Shown here: positions 41,785-50,234 of the stretch, one piece after another | Layout of the letters: every line of letters starts with the position of its first letter | How positions within the stretch are numbered: position 1 is the first letter of the stretch | Assembly (NCBI RefSeq): GCF_018332695.1 | Contig: NZ_BOQN01000085.1 | Span: 1-64,000, forward strand | Source of the DNA: Paractinoplanes toevensis | GTDB taxonomy: Bacteria > Actinomycetota > Actinomycetes > Mycobacteriales > Micromonosporaceae | DNA: 64,000 nt | Direction of reading: 5' to 3' | Position numbers and translations under genes: made by a program | Notes under the pieces: generated by a model | What the model was told of the DNA's origin: nothing | The model's database searches: none | The model's input: the letters and a program-made list of their open reading frames with translations, nothing else

Positions 41785-42342
41785 GTGCACGAGCAGCCGG
41801 AAGAGGGCCCACTCGTCGGCGAGGACGGAACGGTTGGCTATCGAGGCGTGACGGCCTGCCAGGCGGTGGGCATCAGCTACCGCCAGCTCGACTACTGGGC
41901 ACGCACCACGCTGGTCGTCCCGAGCGTGCGGGACGCGTCCGGCTCCGGCACCCAGCGCCTCTACTCGTTCCGCGACCTGGTCGTTCTCAAGGTCGTCAAG
42001 CGCCTGCTCGACGCCGGCGTCTCCCTGCAGAACATCCGCCGCGCCATCGAGACCCTGCGCTCGCGCGGCGTCGAAGACCTCGCCGGCATCACGCTCATCT
42101 CCGACGGCACCACGGTCTACGAGTGCCGTTCGCCGGAGGAGGTCGTCGATCTGCTGCAGGGCGGTCAGGGCGTGTTCGGCATCGCCATCGGCGGCGCCTT
42201 CAAGGAGATCCAGGGTTCCCTGTCGCACCTGCCGGCCGAGCCGGCCGCCGGCCCCACCCCGGTGGGCACCGGTGCGTCGGCCCAGGAGCCGGCGGCGGGC
42301 GACGAGCTCGCGGCCCGCCGGGCCCGCCGCCGCGCCGGTTAG
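41785..42342 (+). CDS. MerR-family regulator (Rv1830-like)
   Basis: 185 aa. Winged-helix MerR domain YRGVTACQAVGISYRQLDYWARTTLVVPSVRDASGSGTQRLYSFRDLVVLKVVKRLLDAG, then a dimerisation helix (IRRAIETLRSRG) and a small C-terminal domain (TLISDGTTVYECRSPEEVVDLLQGGQGVFGIAI). It is distinct from FtsR and belongs to the Rv1830 type whose target is unknown. GTG start with GGGGAGG 5 bp upstream. The last four bases overlap the convergent methyltransferase. Confidence 0.93.
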   Translation: MHEQPEEGPLVGEDGTVGYRGVTACQAVGISYRQLDYWARTTLVVPSVRDASGSGTQRLYSFRDLVVLKVVKRLLDAGVSLQNIRRAIETLRSRGVEDLAGITLISDGTTVYECRSPEEVVDLLQGGQGVFGIAIGGAFKEIQGSLSHLPAEPAAGPTPVGTGASAQEPAAGDELAARRARRRAG

Positions 42343-42968
42343 GCGGTTGTCGGCGCTTTCCGTCGCAGTTTGACGGTGCTGTCGGTGCGTTCGATCATGT
42401 CGCCGTCCGGGCCTTTCTGCTGCCGCGGGTGAATCACCGCGGTCAGCACCTCCCACCCGTCACCCAGGTCGAGCGCCGTGATCAGCTCGTCGGGCGTGGG
42501 AAAGTGGATCTCCTGGTGGCCCTCCCCGCCGTCATGCCGGAACGGCCCGTGATCCATGTGCCCTTCGATCAGCAGCACCCCGCCCGGGCTCACCGCCGCC
42601 GCGGCCCGGCGCAGGATCTTCTCCCGGTCGAACTCCGCCCAGAAGTGCAGGAACTGCGCCGACACCAGGTCGAACTCGCCGTCCGGGAACGTCTCCGCCA
42701 GGTTGTGCCGCCGAAAATCAACCGTCACACCCGCCGCGGCGGCGTGCTCGGCGGCCCGCCGCAGCGCCACGCCCGAGATGTCGACCGCGGTGACCCGCCA
42801 GCCGTTGCCGGCCAGCCAGACCGCGTCGGCGCCCTCACCGCAGCCCAGATCGAGCGCCCGCCCCGGCGGCAGATCGCCGATCTCGGACACCAGCTGCACG
42901 TTCGGGTTGCCGCTCCAGATCCGGTTTTCCTCGCGGTAGCGGGCGTCCCAAGCTTCCTCGTCACTCAT
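42339..42968 (-). CDS. Class I SAM-dependent methyltransferase
   Basis: 209 aa. The SAM-binding motif I reads RALDLGCGEGADAVWLA (about residues 38-54), with the acidic VTAVDIS (motif II) and LVSAQFLHFW (motif post-II). Substrate specificity is not apparent. The W-x-x-x-Y start (DARYREENRIWSGNPN) is common in small thiopurine/mycothiol-type or tellurite-resistance-like methyltransferases. It is convergent with and overlaps the MerR gene. The upstream region faces a small gene at 43066. Confidence 0.9.
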   Translation of the reverse strand: MSDEEAWDARYREENRIWSGNPNVQLVSEIGDLPPGRALDLGCGEGADAVWLAGNGWRVTAVDISGVALRRAAEHAAAAGVTVDFRRHNLAETFPDGEFDLVSAQFLHFWAEFDREKILRRAAAAVSPGGVLLIEGHMDHGPFRHDGGEGHQEIHFPTPDELITALDLGDGWEVLTAVIHPRQQKGPDGDMIERTDSTVKLRRKAPTTA

Positions 42969-43065
42969 GCCTCCAGGATGCGGGGCGTTTCCACGGGCGC
43001 CGAGTTTCCTTGCCAGAACGGCAAACCGCCGCTCCCGTGGATCACGGTCTTGTAGCGTCGGCCCT

Positions 43066-43266
43066 GTGATCCCGCAGAACTACCCGCTCTACATCACGGA
43101 GCCCGGCAACCAGACCTGGCTGGTGATCGGCTGGATGCCCGACCGCGACTCGGGCCTGCCCCGCCAGCCGGTGGTCCTGCTCTGCGGCGCCGAGACCGAG
43201 CAGCCCCGAGTCCTGGAGCAGACAGTCCCGTTCCGCGTGGTCGGCACGGGCGCCCAGCCCTTCTAG
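43066..43266 (+). CDS. Small conserved-looking hypothetical protein
   Basis: 66 aa from the GTG at 43066: IPQNYPLYITEPGNQTWLVI opening, a WMPDRDSGLPRQPVVLLCG middle. Soluble; a single beta-rich domain is expected. I do not know a family. The coding potential is supported by the compact, non-arginine-rich composition, while a longer upstream frame is arginine/serine-rich and rejected. Leaderless start is possible since no purine-rich site is present. Confidence 0.6.
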   Translation: MIPQNYPLYITEPGNQTWLVIGWMPDRDSGLPRQPVVLLCGAETEQPRVLEQTVPFRVVGTGAQPF

Positions 43267-43327
43267 GCACTCCCGCGTCCCGAATCGTCCGCCGCCCTCG
43301 GCCCGCCGTCCGCGGCCCCGCCCGCCC

Positions 43328-43390
43328 GCCGACCCGCGATCTTGTGGAATTCGCGTCGGCTCCGAACGGCAACTCTCCAAGATCGCGGGT
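43328..43390. terminator. Perfect 15-bp inverted repeat between convergent genes
   Basis: Arms CGACCCGCGATCTTG (43328-43342) and CAAGATCGCGGGTCG (43376-43390) with a 33-base loop. It lies between the small gene at 43066 and a convergent citrate synthase. It may terminate both transcripts, or be one copy of an interspersed REP-like element (see finding). Confidence 0.75.
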
Positions 43391-43405
43391 CGCCCCGGCA
43401 GATTT

Positions 43406-44650
43406 CTAGCCTTGCTCTCGGTCGGGCGTGGGCTTGCGGCCCGCGTACTGGCCGGTCGGGCGGAAGCGGCTCGGCTTGTCCGCGTACTCCTCCAAGGCGT
43501 GGGCCAGCCATCCTGCCGTGCGGCCGACCGCGAAGATTGTCTCGCCGGCGTCGGCCGGCATGTTGTGGGTGAGGGTCAGAGTGGCCAGCGCGAAGTCGAT
43601 GTTCGGGTGGATGCCGGCCCGGGTGCGCATCGCGTCGATCATGCGCTCGGCCGTGTCACGCACCGGGCCGTCGGCGATCATCCGCAGGAGGGCGGTCGCG
43701 CGTGGGTCGCCGTCAGGGTAGAGCGGGTGGCCGAAACCCGGGACCGGGGTGCCCGAGCGCTGCCGGCCGGTGATCGTGCCGACCGGGTCCTTCGACGCGA
43801 TCGCATCGGCCACCATCGCGTGGGCCAGGCCGCTCGCAGCGCCGTGCAGCGGGCCGTCGAGGGCGGCCAGGCCGGCGCTGACCACGGCGTAGGGGTGGGC
43901 CCGCGTCGACGCGGCCACCCGCGCGGCCAGGGTGGAGGCGGCGATGTCGTGATCGGCCAGCAGGACCAGGGCGGCGTTGAGCAGGTGGTACCCGGTGCTG
44001 CCGGGCGTCTCCGGGGTCAGCCGATGCCACAGGAGTTCGGCGATGCTCGGCTCCGGAGAGTCCGCCCCGGCCCCGGCCCCGGCATCGCGGAGGGTGCGGC
44101 AGTCGGTGGGGTTCGCGGCGAGGGGGAGGGCCGCGACCATCGTCGCCAGCATGGTGCGGCCGGTTGTCATCACGGCCGTGGGGCTGGTGTCGAAGCGGAG
44201 TGGATCGGCCGCGGCGGCCGCCGCGACGACCACCCGGAGCCGGTCGGTGGTGCGGGCCGCCGCGGGCAGCTGCATCGTCACCCGCGCGGCCAGATCGCGC
44301 AGCTCCGCGTTGGGCACGAACTCGGTGCGTTCGAGATCGCCGGCCCAGAGCAGGGCGGCGACCGCTTCGAAGCTCGCCGTGCGGGCCAGCACACAGGCGT
44401 CGTGGCCGCGGTAGTAGAGATTTCCGTCCCGGATGAGCGTGATGCCGGTCTGGATGCCGGGCGTCGTCGGGCGTTTGCGGCTCGCCACGAACGCGTCGAC
44501 ATCCGGTTTTTCGAAGAGGCTGCCCTTGCCGTCGGCGTTGCGCCGGCTCCTGAGCAGGCCCCGGCTGACGTAGGCATAAACGGACGCGGGCTTGATGCCG
44601 AGACGGTCGGCGACCTGCTCGGTGGTCATCAGGTGGGGCTCGGAGGGCAT
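43406..44650 (-). CDS. Citrate synthase-like protein with N-terminal HTH
   Basis: 414 aa. The first about 60 residues form an excisionase/MerR-like winged helix (LMTTEQVADRLGIKPASVYAYVSRGLLRSRRNADGKGSLF). The rest is a citrate synthase fold (GPLHGAASGLAHAM, VPGFGHPLYPDGDPRA, NIDFALATLTL), retaining the two histidines and the Asp of the catalytic triad. Such HTH-citrate synthases, described in actinomycetes next to a second citrate synthase, may act as regulator, enzyme or both. It is divergent from the paralogue at 44718; palindromes in the 67-bp gap are candidate autoregulatory sites. Confidence 0.9.
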   Translation of the reverse strand: MPSEPHLMTTEQVADRLGIKPASVYAYVSRGLLRSRRNADGKGSLFEKPDVDAFVASRKRPTTPGIQTGITLIRDGNLYYRGHDACVLARTASFEAVAALLWAGDLERTEFVPNAELRDLAARVTMQLPAAARTTDRLRVVVAAAAAADPLRFDTSPTAVMTTGRTMLATMVAALPLAANPTDCRTLRDAGAGAGADSPEPSIAELLWHRLTPETPGSTGYHLLNAALVLLADHDIAASTLAARVAASTRAHPYAVVSAGLAALDGPLHGAASGLAHAMVADAIASKDPVGTITGRQRSGTPVPGFGHPLYPDGDPRATALLRMIADGPVRDTAERMIDAMRTRAGIHPNIDFALATLTLTHNMPADAGETIFAVGRTAGWLAHALEEYADKPSRFRPTGQYAGRKPTPDREQG

Positions 44651-44663
44651 GTGGAGATGCTCT

Positions 44664-44732
44664 CATATTGATTGAATCAATGTTGACATCAATATGTACG
44701 CGGAACATGTTGATGTCATGTTGACTGTCAAC
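44664..44732. promoter_or_regulatory. Palindrome-rich gap between divergent citrate synthases
   Basis: ATTGATT-G-AATCAAT (44667-44681) is a perfect 15-bp palindrome. CATATTGAT (44664-44672) pairs with ATCAATATG (44688-44696). GTTGAC-T-GTCAAC (44720-44732) covers the start codon area of the right-hand gene. The region is far more AT-rich than its surroundings. Confidence 0.8.
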
Positions 44733-45827
44733 CCAGGACTGGCCGGTGTCGTCGCGTTCGACACCGAGATCGCGGAACCGGACCGCGACGGCGGCGCACT
44801 GCGATACCGCGGCGTGGACGTCCGTGAGCTCGCCGGAAAGATCACCTTCGCCGAGGTGTGGGGTTTGCTCGCCGATGGCGACCTGACCCAGGGCCTGCTG
44901 CCCGCCGAGCCGTTCCCGATCCCCGTGCACTCCGGCGACACCCGCGTCGACGTGCAGGCGGCGGTGTCCCTGCTCGCCCCGTACTGGGGCATGCGCCCCC
45001 TCATCGACATCGACCACGCGCAGGCCCGCGACGACCTGGCCCGGGTTTCGGTGATGACCCTGTCGTACGTGGCCCAGTCGGCCCGCGGCACCCACCGGCC
45101 GGCCGTGCCGCAGCGCATCGTCGACGGCGGCCGTAACGCGACCGAGCGGTTCATGCTCCGCTGGCAGGGCGACCCCGACCCGCGGCACGTGGCCGCGATC
45201 GACCGCTACTGGGTCTGTGCCGCCGAGCACGGCATGAACGCGTCGACCTTCACCGCCCGGGTCGTGGCCAGCACCGGCGCGGACGTACCGGCGTGCATGT
45301 CCGCCGCGGTGGCGGCGTTGTCCGGCCCGCTGCACGGCGGCGCGCCGGCCCGGGCGCTCAGCATGATCGAGGACGTGGAGCGCGGCGCCGACCCGAGGGC
45401 CTACGTGAAGAGCATCCTGGACGGCGGCAAACGCCTGATGGGTTTCGGTCATGCGGTCTACCGGGCGGAGGACCCGCGCGCCGCGATCCTGCGCGCCGCG
45501 GCGAAGGAGTTGGGCGCCCCGCGCTACGAGGTGGCTCTGGAGCTGGAGAAGGCCGCGCTGGCCGAGCTGCGCGAACGCAAGCCCGACCGGGTCCTGGAGA
45601 CCAACGTGGAGTACTGGGCGGCGGTCGTGCTCGATTTCGCCCAGGTTCCGTCGGACATGTTCGCGTCCATGTTCACCTGCGCGCGGACGGCCGGCTGGAG
45701 CGCCCACATCCTCGAACAGAAGCGCCTCGGCAAACTCATCCGCCCGTCCGCCGACTACGTGGGCCCGCCCGCGCGCCCGGCCGCCGAGGTCACCGGCTGG
45801 GACGCGACCGTCAAGAAGTACGCCTGA
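44718..45827 (+). CDS. Citrate synthase 2
   Basis: 369 aa from the ATG at 44718; an ATG at 44694 would start within an inverted-repeat arm and is less likely. The enzyme condenses oxaloacetate (or a 2-oxo acid) with an acyl-CoA. Visible are LSGPLHGGAPARAL and LMGFGHAVYRAEDPRA, with both catalytic His, but NVEYWAAVVLDFA carries Glu where most citrate synthases have the catalytic Asp. It is the common 'citrate synthase 2' type of actinomycetes, possibly serving methylcitrate or another acyl-CoA. Divergent from the HTH-containing paralogue. Confidence 0.9.
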   Translation: MLTVNPGLAGVVAFDTEIAEPDRDGGALRYRGVDVRELAGKITFAEVWGLLADGDLTQGLLPAEPFPIPVHSGDTRVDVQAAVSLLAPYWGMRPLIDIDHAQARDDLARVSVMTLSYVAQSARGTHRPAVPQRIVDGGRNATERFMLRWQGDPDPRHVAAIDRYWVCAAEHGMNASTFTARVVASTGADVPACMSAAVAALSGPLHGGAPARALSMIEDVERGADPRAYVKSILDGGKRLMGFGHAVYRAEDPRAAILRAAAKELGAPRYEVALELEKAALAELRERKPDRVLETNVEYWAAVVLDFAQVPSDMFASMFTCARTAGWSAHILEQKRLGKLIRPSADYVGPPARPAAEVTGWDATVKKYA

Positions 45828-45834
45828 CCGAAGA

Positions 45835-45856
45835 GGCCGGCCGCTACACGCCGGCC
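45835..45856. terminator. Small hairpin between convergent genes
   Basis: GGCCGGC and GCCGGCC arms with an 8-base loop, just past the citrate synthase stop and overlapping the last codons of the convergent yiaA-like gene. No U-run is seen, so it is a weak candidate. Confidence 0.5.
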
Positions 45857-46146
45857 GGGTCCTTGAACGGGTTGTGCTCGCTGATCAGTTTGTCGATGCG
45901 GGCCTGGTCGACCCGGCGCACGACGGTGCCGACCTCCTGCGAGTCGCGGACGCACTTGGCCAGCGTGAAGCTCGATGTGACGACGTAGAGCAGGCCGACC
46001 GCCAGGAAGGCGCGGATCCAGCCGCCGACCGGCAGATAGAAGATGCCCGCCGCGAGGGCGAACAGCGAAATGACGAACGAGGCGGCCGCCTGGGCGTAGA
46101 ACGCGGTCGTGACTTTCGGCTGCGGATTGATGTCCATGGCGGTCAT
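45844..46146 (-). CDS. YiaA/YiaB-type inner membrane protein
   Basis: 100 aa, two hydrophobic helices (about residues 16-38 and 42-62: AAASFVISLFALAAGIFYLPVGGWIRAFLAVGLLYVVTSSFTLAKCVRD). The C-terminal helix (TVVRRVDQARIDKLISEHNPF) is the family tail; the layout matches the YiaA/YiaB two-helix family of unknown function. Start MTAMDINPQ. An alternative start is the internal ATG three residues later. Confidence 0.85.
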   Translation of the reverse strand: MTAMDINPQPKVTTAFYAQAAASFVISLFALAAGIFYLPVGGWIRAFLAVGLLYVVTSSFTLAKCVRDSQEVGTVVRRVDQARIDKLISEHNPFKDPAGV

Positions 46147-46185
46147 CCTTGCGGGCCGCTCACGCCGGCGAATGAGTGCGAATAC

Positions 46186-46569
46186 TCAATGTAGGCCGTC
46201 GTGGTTCAGATAGAGGACGATGCGCAGGTTGTCGCCGTCGTCGTGCAGCAGGAACGACGAGGCCAGCGGGAGCGGGTCGCCGCCGGCCGGGCGCAGCGCC
46301 GACCATTCGGTGCGGACCAGCACGTAGTGGTCGTCGAGGCGGGTCTCGGTCAGCGCGGTGAGCACCGTCGGGCCGTAACCGGCGTCGGCGAACACGGCGG
46401 CCCGGCGGGGGAGGGCGCGCAGGAAGGCCTCGCGGGTCACCGAGCGGGGGCCGTCGGCGTCGGCGGACAGGAACTGGTCGGCGAAGCAGGCGCCGAGTTG
46501 CTCGGGCTGGAGACTGGCGCAGCCGAAGGCGTGAAGGAACGCGCGAACCCGCGCGGAGGAATCCGACAT
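46186..46569 (-). CDS. NTF2-like (SnoaL-type) protein
   Basis: 127 aa. One domain with the strand/helix pattern of NTF2-like folds (RVRAFLHAFGCASLQPEQLGACFADQFLSADADG, REAFLRALPRRAAVF, LVRTEWSALR, ASSFLLHDDG). A conical ligand pocket is expected; catalysis is not demonstrated. The start is the ATG at 46569; a longer reading from 46608 contains CGQCRIIFAG and is not typical of the family. It lies in the same direction as the yiaA-like gene, 39 bp away. Confidence 0.75.
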   Translation of the reverse strand: MSDSSARVRAFLHAFGCASLQPEQLGACFADQFLSADADGPRSVTREAFLRALPRRAAVFADAGYGPTVLTALTETRLDDHYVLVRTEWSALRPAGGDPLPLASSFLLHDDGDNLRIVLYLNHDGLH

Positions 46570-46619
46570 GCCGGCAAAGATAATGCGGCACTGTCCACAA
46601 TATACCACAAAAAGCGGAT

Positions 46620-47426
46620 TTAATCTAGGATTGAACGGATCCGATCGGCCACCACTTCGGCCCCCTTACCGAGCAGGATCGTGTAGTGGTTGACGTCCGG
46701 AACGATCTCGGCCCCGGCCGCCTCGAGCACCGCCGAAGGGTACATCCCGCCCTCCTCGTCCTGCAGCCCACGAGGCGCCCCGAGCAGCGGAAACCCGGCC
46801 GGGGCCGGCGCGGTCAGCATGTCGCGGGCATCCGCCCGGACGGCGTCGAGCACGCACGACGAGCCGGTCCCGGTGAAGTCCCGCCGGACATATTCGGATA
46901 CGTCGGCAGACCAGTACTTCCCGAGCGCCGGATTGGCCCGGAAAAAGTCGAGATACTCGTCCGCCGACCCGAAGGTCATCGACAGCCGCCGCATGGCCGG
47001 CCCGATCGTCGCGTGCAGCGCGGTGTCGACGTCGATCCCCGGCGGCACCGGCAACGGCAGCCCGCCGTCGACGAGCAGCCCCGACGAGACCCGCGCCGGA
47101 TACCGCTGAGCGGTCTCGGTCACCACGAACCCGCCCATGGAATGCCCGGCCAGCGCCACCCGCTCGAGCCCGAGATGATCCGCCACCGCGATCAGATCGG
47201 CCGCATGCGCGGCCATCCCGAACGGCCCGGCGATTCCCGCACTGCCGGCGCGCCCCCGAAGATCAGGAGCAATCAGCCGTACGCCTCCGTCCAGCGCCCG
47301 GGCCACCGCCGCCCACGACAGCGCGTTGGCGGTGATCCCGTGCGCCGCGATGACCGTCGGCCCGTCCCCGGGCCAGGCCACGACCCGCAGGTTGCCGCCG
47401 GTCACCGCAACATCGAATTCCTCCAC
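46620..47426 (-). CDS. Alpha/beta hydrolase
   Basis: 268 aa. Oxyanion HGITANALSW at residues 29-38, nucleophile elbow GHSMGG with S96, conserved DLRGRAGS, and the catalytic His in VNHYTILLG near the end. An acidic member lies in the C-terminal third. The cap region (about residues 115-200) is long. The activity could be an ester hydrolase, lactonase or haloperoxidase-like enzyme; no substrate clue from neighbours. Gap of 62 bp to the PucR gene upstream. Confidence 0.88.
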   Translation of the reverse strand: MEEFDVAVTGGNLRVVAWPGDGPTVIAAHGITANALSWAAVARALDGGVRLIAPDLRGRAGSAGIAGPFGMAAHAADLIAVADHLGLERVALAGHSMGGFVVTETAQRYPARVSSGLLVDGGLPLPVPPGIDVDTALHATIGPAMRRLSMTFGSADEYLDFFRANPALGKYWSADVSEYVRRDFTGTGSSCVLDAVRADARDMLTAPAPAGFPLLGAPRGLQDEEGGMYPSAVLEAAGAEIVPDVNHYTILLGKGAEVVADRIRSILD

Positions 47427-47488
47427 CCCGCCACCCTATGAACAATTCCGGTCCGCACCTATGGCCCTCATCCACATACCGGCGAGCG

Positions 47489-49402
47489 TCAACGCTGATC
47501 CTGAGCCAGACGATGCAGGCGCAGGGCCAGTTGCAGGTCCAGGGCGCGGGCCGGGGACTGCCAGTCGGGGCCTAGGAGGTTGGCGATCCGGTCCAGGCGC
47601 TGGGTCACCGTGTTGACGTGCACGTGCAGGGTCTCGGCGGCGCGGGCCAGGCTGCCGCCGGCGCCGAAGTAGGCCTCCAGGGTCTTCAGCAGGGCGGTTC
47701 CGCGGCGGGTGTCGTAGTCCACGACCGGGCCGATCGCCGAGCGCAGGAACGCGGGCACGTCGCGGCGGTCGCCCAGCAGCAGGCCGACGTAGCCGAGCTC
47801 GGTGTTGCTCGCGCCGTCGCCGACCCGGCCCAGGGCGATCAGCGCCGTCGCGCAGGCGTCCGCCTCGCGGTAGGCGGGGGCGATCGCGGCGGGGGCGGCG
47901 GCCGGGCCGGCCGCACCGGCGGTCACCGGGCGGCCCAGCGCCCGGGACAGTTCCTTCGCCACCGTACGGGCCGCGGCGGCCGGGTCGGTGCCGGGCAGGA
48001 TCAGGGCCACCCGGCCGTCCTTGCCGACCGCCAGGCCGGAGCGGGCGGCGGCGAACGTGCGCGCCCAGGACACCGCCCGCTGCCGCAGGCCGCCCTCGGC
48101 CCGGTCGGCGGCAGCCACCACCACGTGCGGGGTGTCCAGGTCGACGCCCAGGCGGCGGGCCCGGGAGCGCAGCGCCTGTTCGTCGCGGATCGGGCGGCCG
48201 ATCAGATCGTCCAGGAGTTCACCGCGGACCTGGCCCTCGGCCTCGGCGACGGTGCGGCGGAACAGCAGCAGCAGCGCGGTGATCTGCGCGGCCCGTTCGA
48301 GGATGCGCTGGTCGGCGCCGGCCAGCGGCTCGGCGGGGTGGAAGACCAGGGCGCCCAGGTTGTCGGCGCCGGCCACCACCGCCGCCACGTAGGCGTCGCC
48401 GCGCTGGACGCTGCGGCCGGCACCCCGGGACGCCGCGACCGCCTCGGCCATGTCGGTGGCGTCCAGCTCGGGCAGGCCGCCGGACCAGGTCGGGGACTTC
48501 GCCACGGCCAGTTCGCGGCCGGCCGCGTCCAGCACCAGCAGGGCGCCGCCGAGCACGTCGACCAGGTCGGCGGCCACGTCCTCGACGCCGCCGCCGCGCA
48601 GCACCAGGGCGGTCATCCGGTCGTGGGCGGCGGCGGCCCGCTCCACCGACGCGCTGTGCGCCTGGATCACCGTGTTCGCGGCGGACAGTTCGGCCAGGGC
48701 GGCCTGGGTCTCGGTGAGCAGGCGGGCGGTGTCGATGGCCACCGCCGCGTGCGCGGCCAGCGAACCGAGCAGGGCCACCTCCTCGCGGGCGAACGGCCGC
48801 TCGGTGCGGTCGGCCGCGAACAGCACGCCGATCACGGCGGACCCCAGTCTCAGGGGTACGCCGAGGATGGCGACGAGACCTTCGTCCCGTACGCCCGAAT
48901 CGATTTCCGTCGTGTGCCGGAAGCGCGGGTCCTGGCCGTAGTTCGCGGTCGCGTAGGGGGTCCCGGACACCGCGACCAGGCCGCCCAGCCCGGCCCCGGC
49001 CGGCAGCCGCAGGGTCTGGAAGCTGGCCGCCACCGAGCCGTCGGTGATCCGCATGTAGGTGTCGCCGCGCCCCGGGTCGTCCAGGGTCAGGTAGGAGACG
49101 TCCGCGCCGAGCAGGGTGCGCGCCCGGTGCACGATGGCCCGCAGCACCGCGTCCAGATCGCGCAGCCCGGCGAGGTCGCCCGCGGTGTCGTACAGCGCGG
49201 AGAGCTCCTCCTCGCGGCGCCGGCGCCGCGCCAGCAGCGCCCGCACCCGCAGCGCGGCGAGTTTGATCTCCTCCAGTTCGGCGAGATCGTCGGCGGCGGC
49301 ACCGGCCTGCCGGGCGGCCAGCAGCGGGCGCTCGAACTCGACCGGCGCGGCCTCGCGGGCCAGCAGGTCGAGGTATTCGAGCGGGCTGAGCACGATCGCC
49401 AA
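47489..49402 (-). CDS. PucR/CdaR-type transcriptional regulator with GAF domain
   Basis: 637 aa. A helical N-terminus (about residues 1-65) and a GAF domain (about residues 75-225: RARTLLGADVSYLTLDD, EGLVAILGVPLRLGSAVIGVLFAAD) are followed by a middle alpha/beta region and the CdaR GGDEF-like part (about 380-500). The PucR C-terminal helix-turn-helix is at about 575-630 (LLKTLEAYFGAGGSLARAAETLHVHVNTVTQRLDRIANLLG). It starts as TTG 49402 or GTG 49393, right after the 3-hydroxybutyrate dehydrogenase stop, so the two are co-transcribed. It probably controls that gene in response to a ligand bound by GAF. Confidence 0.9.
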   Translation of the reverse strand: MAIVLSPLEYLDLLAREAAPVEFERPLLAARQAGAAADDLAELEEIKLAALRVRALLARRRRREEELSALYDTAGDLAGLRDLDAVLRAIVHRARTLLGADVSYLTLDDPGRGDTYMRITDGSVAASFQTLRLPAGAGLGGLVAVSGTPYATANYGQDPRFRHTTEIDSGVRDEGLVAILGVPLRLGSAVIGVLFAADRTERPFAREEVALLGSLAAHAAVAIDTARLLTETQAALAELSAANTVIQAHSASVERAAAAHDRMTALVLRGGGVEDVAADLVDVLGGALLVLDAAGRELAVAKSPTWSGGLPELDATDMAEAVAASRGAGRSVQRGDAYVAAVVAGADNLGALVFHPAEPLAGADQRILERAAQITALLLLFRRTVAEAEGQVRGELLDDLIGRPIRDEQALRSRARRLGVDLDTPHVVVAAADRAEGGLRQRAVSWARTFAAARSGLAVGKDGRVALILPGTDPAAAARTVAKELSRALGRPVTAGAAGPAAAPAAIAPAYREADACATALIALGRVGDGASNTELGYVGLLLGDRRDVPAFLRSAIGPVVDYDTRRGTALLKTLEAYFGAGGSLARAAETLHVHVNTVTQRLDRIANLLGPDWQSPARALDLQLALRLHRLAQDQR

Positions 49403-49403
49403 A

Positions 49404-50141
49404 CTAGTGCGCCGTCCAGCCGCCGTCGATGGTGATCGAGGAACCGGTGATCAGCGCGGCGGGTGGGGTGCAGAGGTAGGCGAGCAGCTCGGCGACCTCG
49501 GCCGGCTCGATGAGGCGCTTGATGGCCGCCCGTTCCAGCAGGATCTTCTCCACGACCTCGGACTCCTCGATGCCGTGGATCGCGGCCTGGTCGGCGATCT
49601 GCTTGTCGACCAGGGGCGTGCGCACGAACGCGGGGCAGATGCAGTTGGAGGTGACCCCGTGCGGCGCGCCTTCGAGAGCCGTCACCTTCGACAGACCCTC
49701 CAGCCCATGCTTTGCCGTGACATAAGCAGATTTGTACGGCGAGGCGATCAGGCCGTGCACCGACGAGATGTTGATGATCCGGCCCCAGCCGCTGGCGTAC
49801 ATGTGCGGCAGGACGTGCTTCACCAGTCGGTAGGGCGCCTCGACCATCACCTTCTGGATCAGCGCGAACCGGTCGTCGGGGAACTCGGTCAGCGGCGACA
49901 CGACCTGCAACCCCGCGTTGTTGACCAGCACGTCCACCTCGGCGGGCAGGCCGGCGATCGCCGACAGGTCGCTCAGATCGGTCACGATGGTGTTCTCACC
50001 GGGCCGGAGGTCCACCACGACGACCTTCGCCCCGGCGTCGGCCAGGCGCCGCGCGCAGGCCTGGCCGATGCCGCTGCCGCCCCCGGTGACCAGGGCGGTC
50101 TTTCCGGACAGGTCGAGGTCGACCACATGTGCCGTCGTCAT
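49404..50141 (-). CDS. 3-hydroxybutyrate dehydrogenase (SDR)
   Basis: 245-aa SDR. TGGGSGIGQ at residues 19-27, VDLRPGEN (NAD-selective Asp), NNAGLQ at 74-79, catalytic Ser in NISSVHG, and Y140-x3-K144 (YVTAK). The strings VHGLIASPYKSAY, VTSNCICPAFVRTPLVDKQIADQAAIHGI and SITIDGGWTAH match 3-hydroxybutyrate dehydrogenases, which interconvert 3-hydroxybutyrate and acetoacetate with NAD. Gene pair with the PucR-type regulator in one operon. The upstream gene on the other strand is a binding lipoprotein. Confidence 0.92.
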   Translation of the reverse strand: MTTAHVVDLDLSGKTALVTGGGSGIGQACARRLADAGAKVVVVDLRPGENTIVTDLSDLSAIAGLPAEVDVLVNNAGLQVVSPLTEFPDDRFALIQKVMVEAPYRLVKHVLPHMYASGWGRIINISSVHGLIASPYKSAYVTAKHGLEGLSKVTALEGAPHGVTSNCICPAFVRTPLVDKQIADQAAIHGIEESEVVEKILLERAAIKRLIEPAEVAELLAYLCTPPAALITGSSITIDGGWTAH

Positions 50142-50234
50142 ATCGCTGAACTTACGAGCCTTCGCGACCCACCGCACATGTGCGCGCCCCACATACCGGC
50201 CGCGTTGCCGGTGTGCGGTACCTTTCGGGCCGCG

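Noticed and set aside
42967..43065. N-terminal extension of the small gene at 43066
   Set aside because: The extension is arginine/serine-rich and overlaps the start of the divergent methyltransferase.
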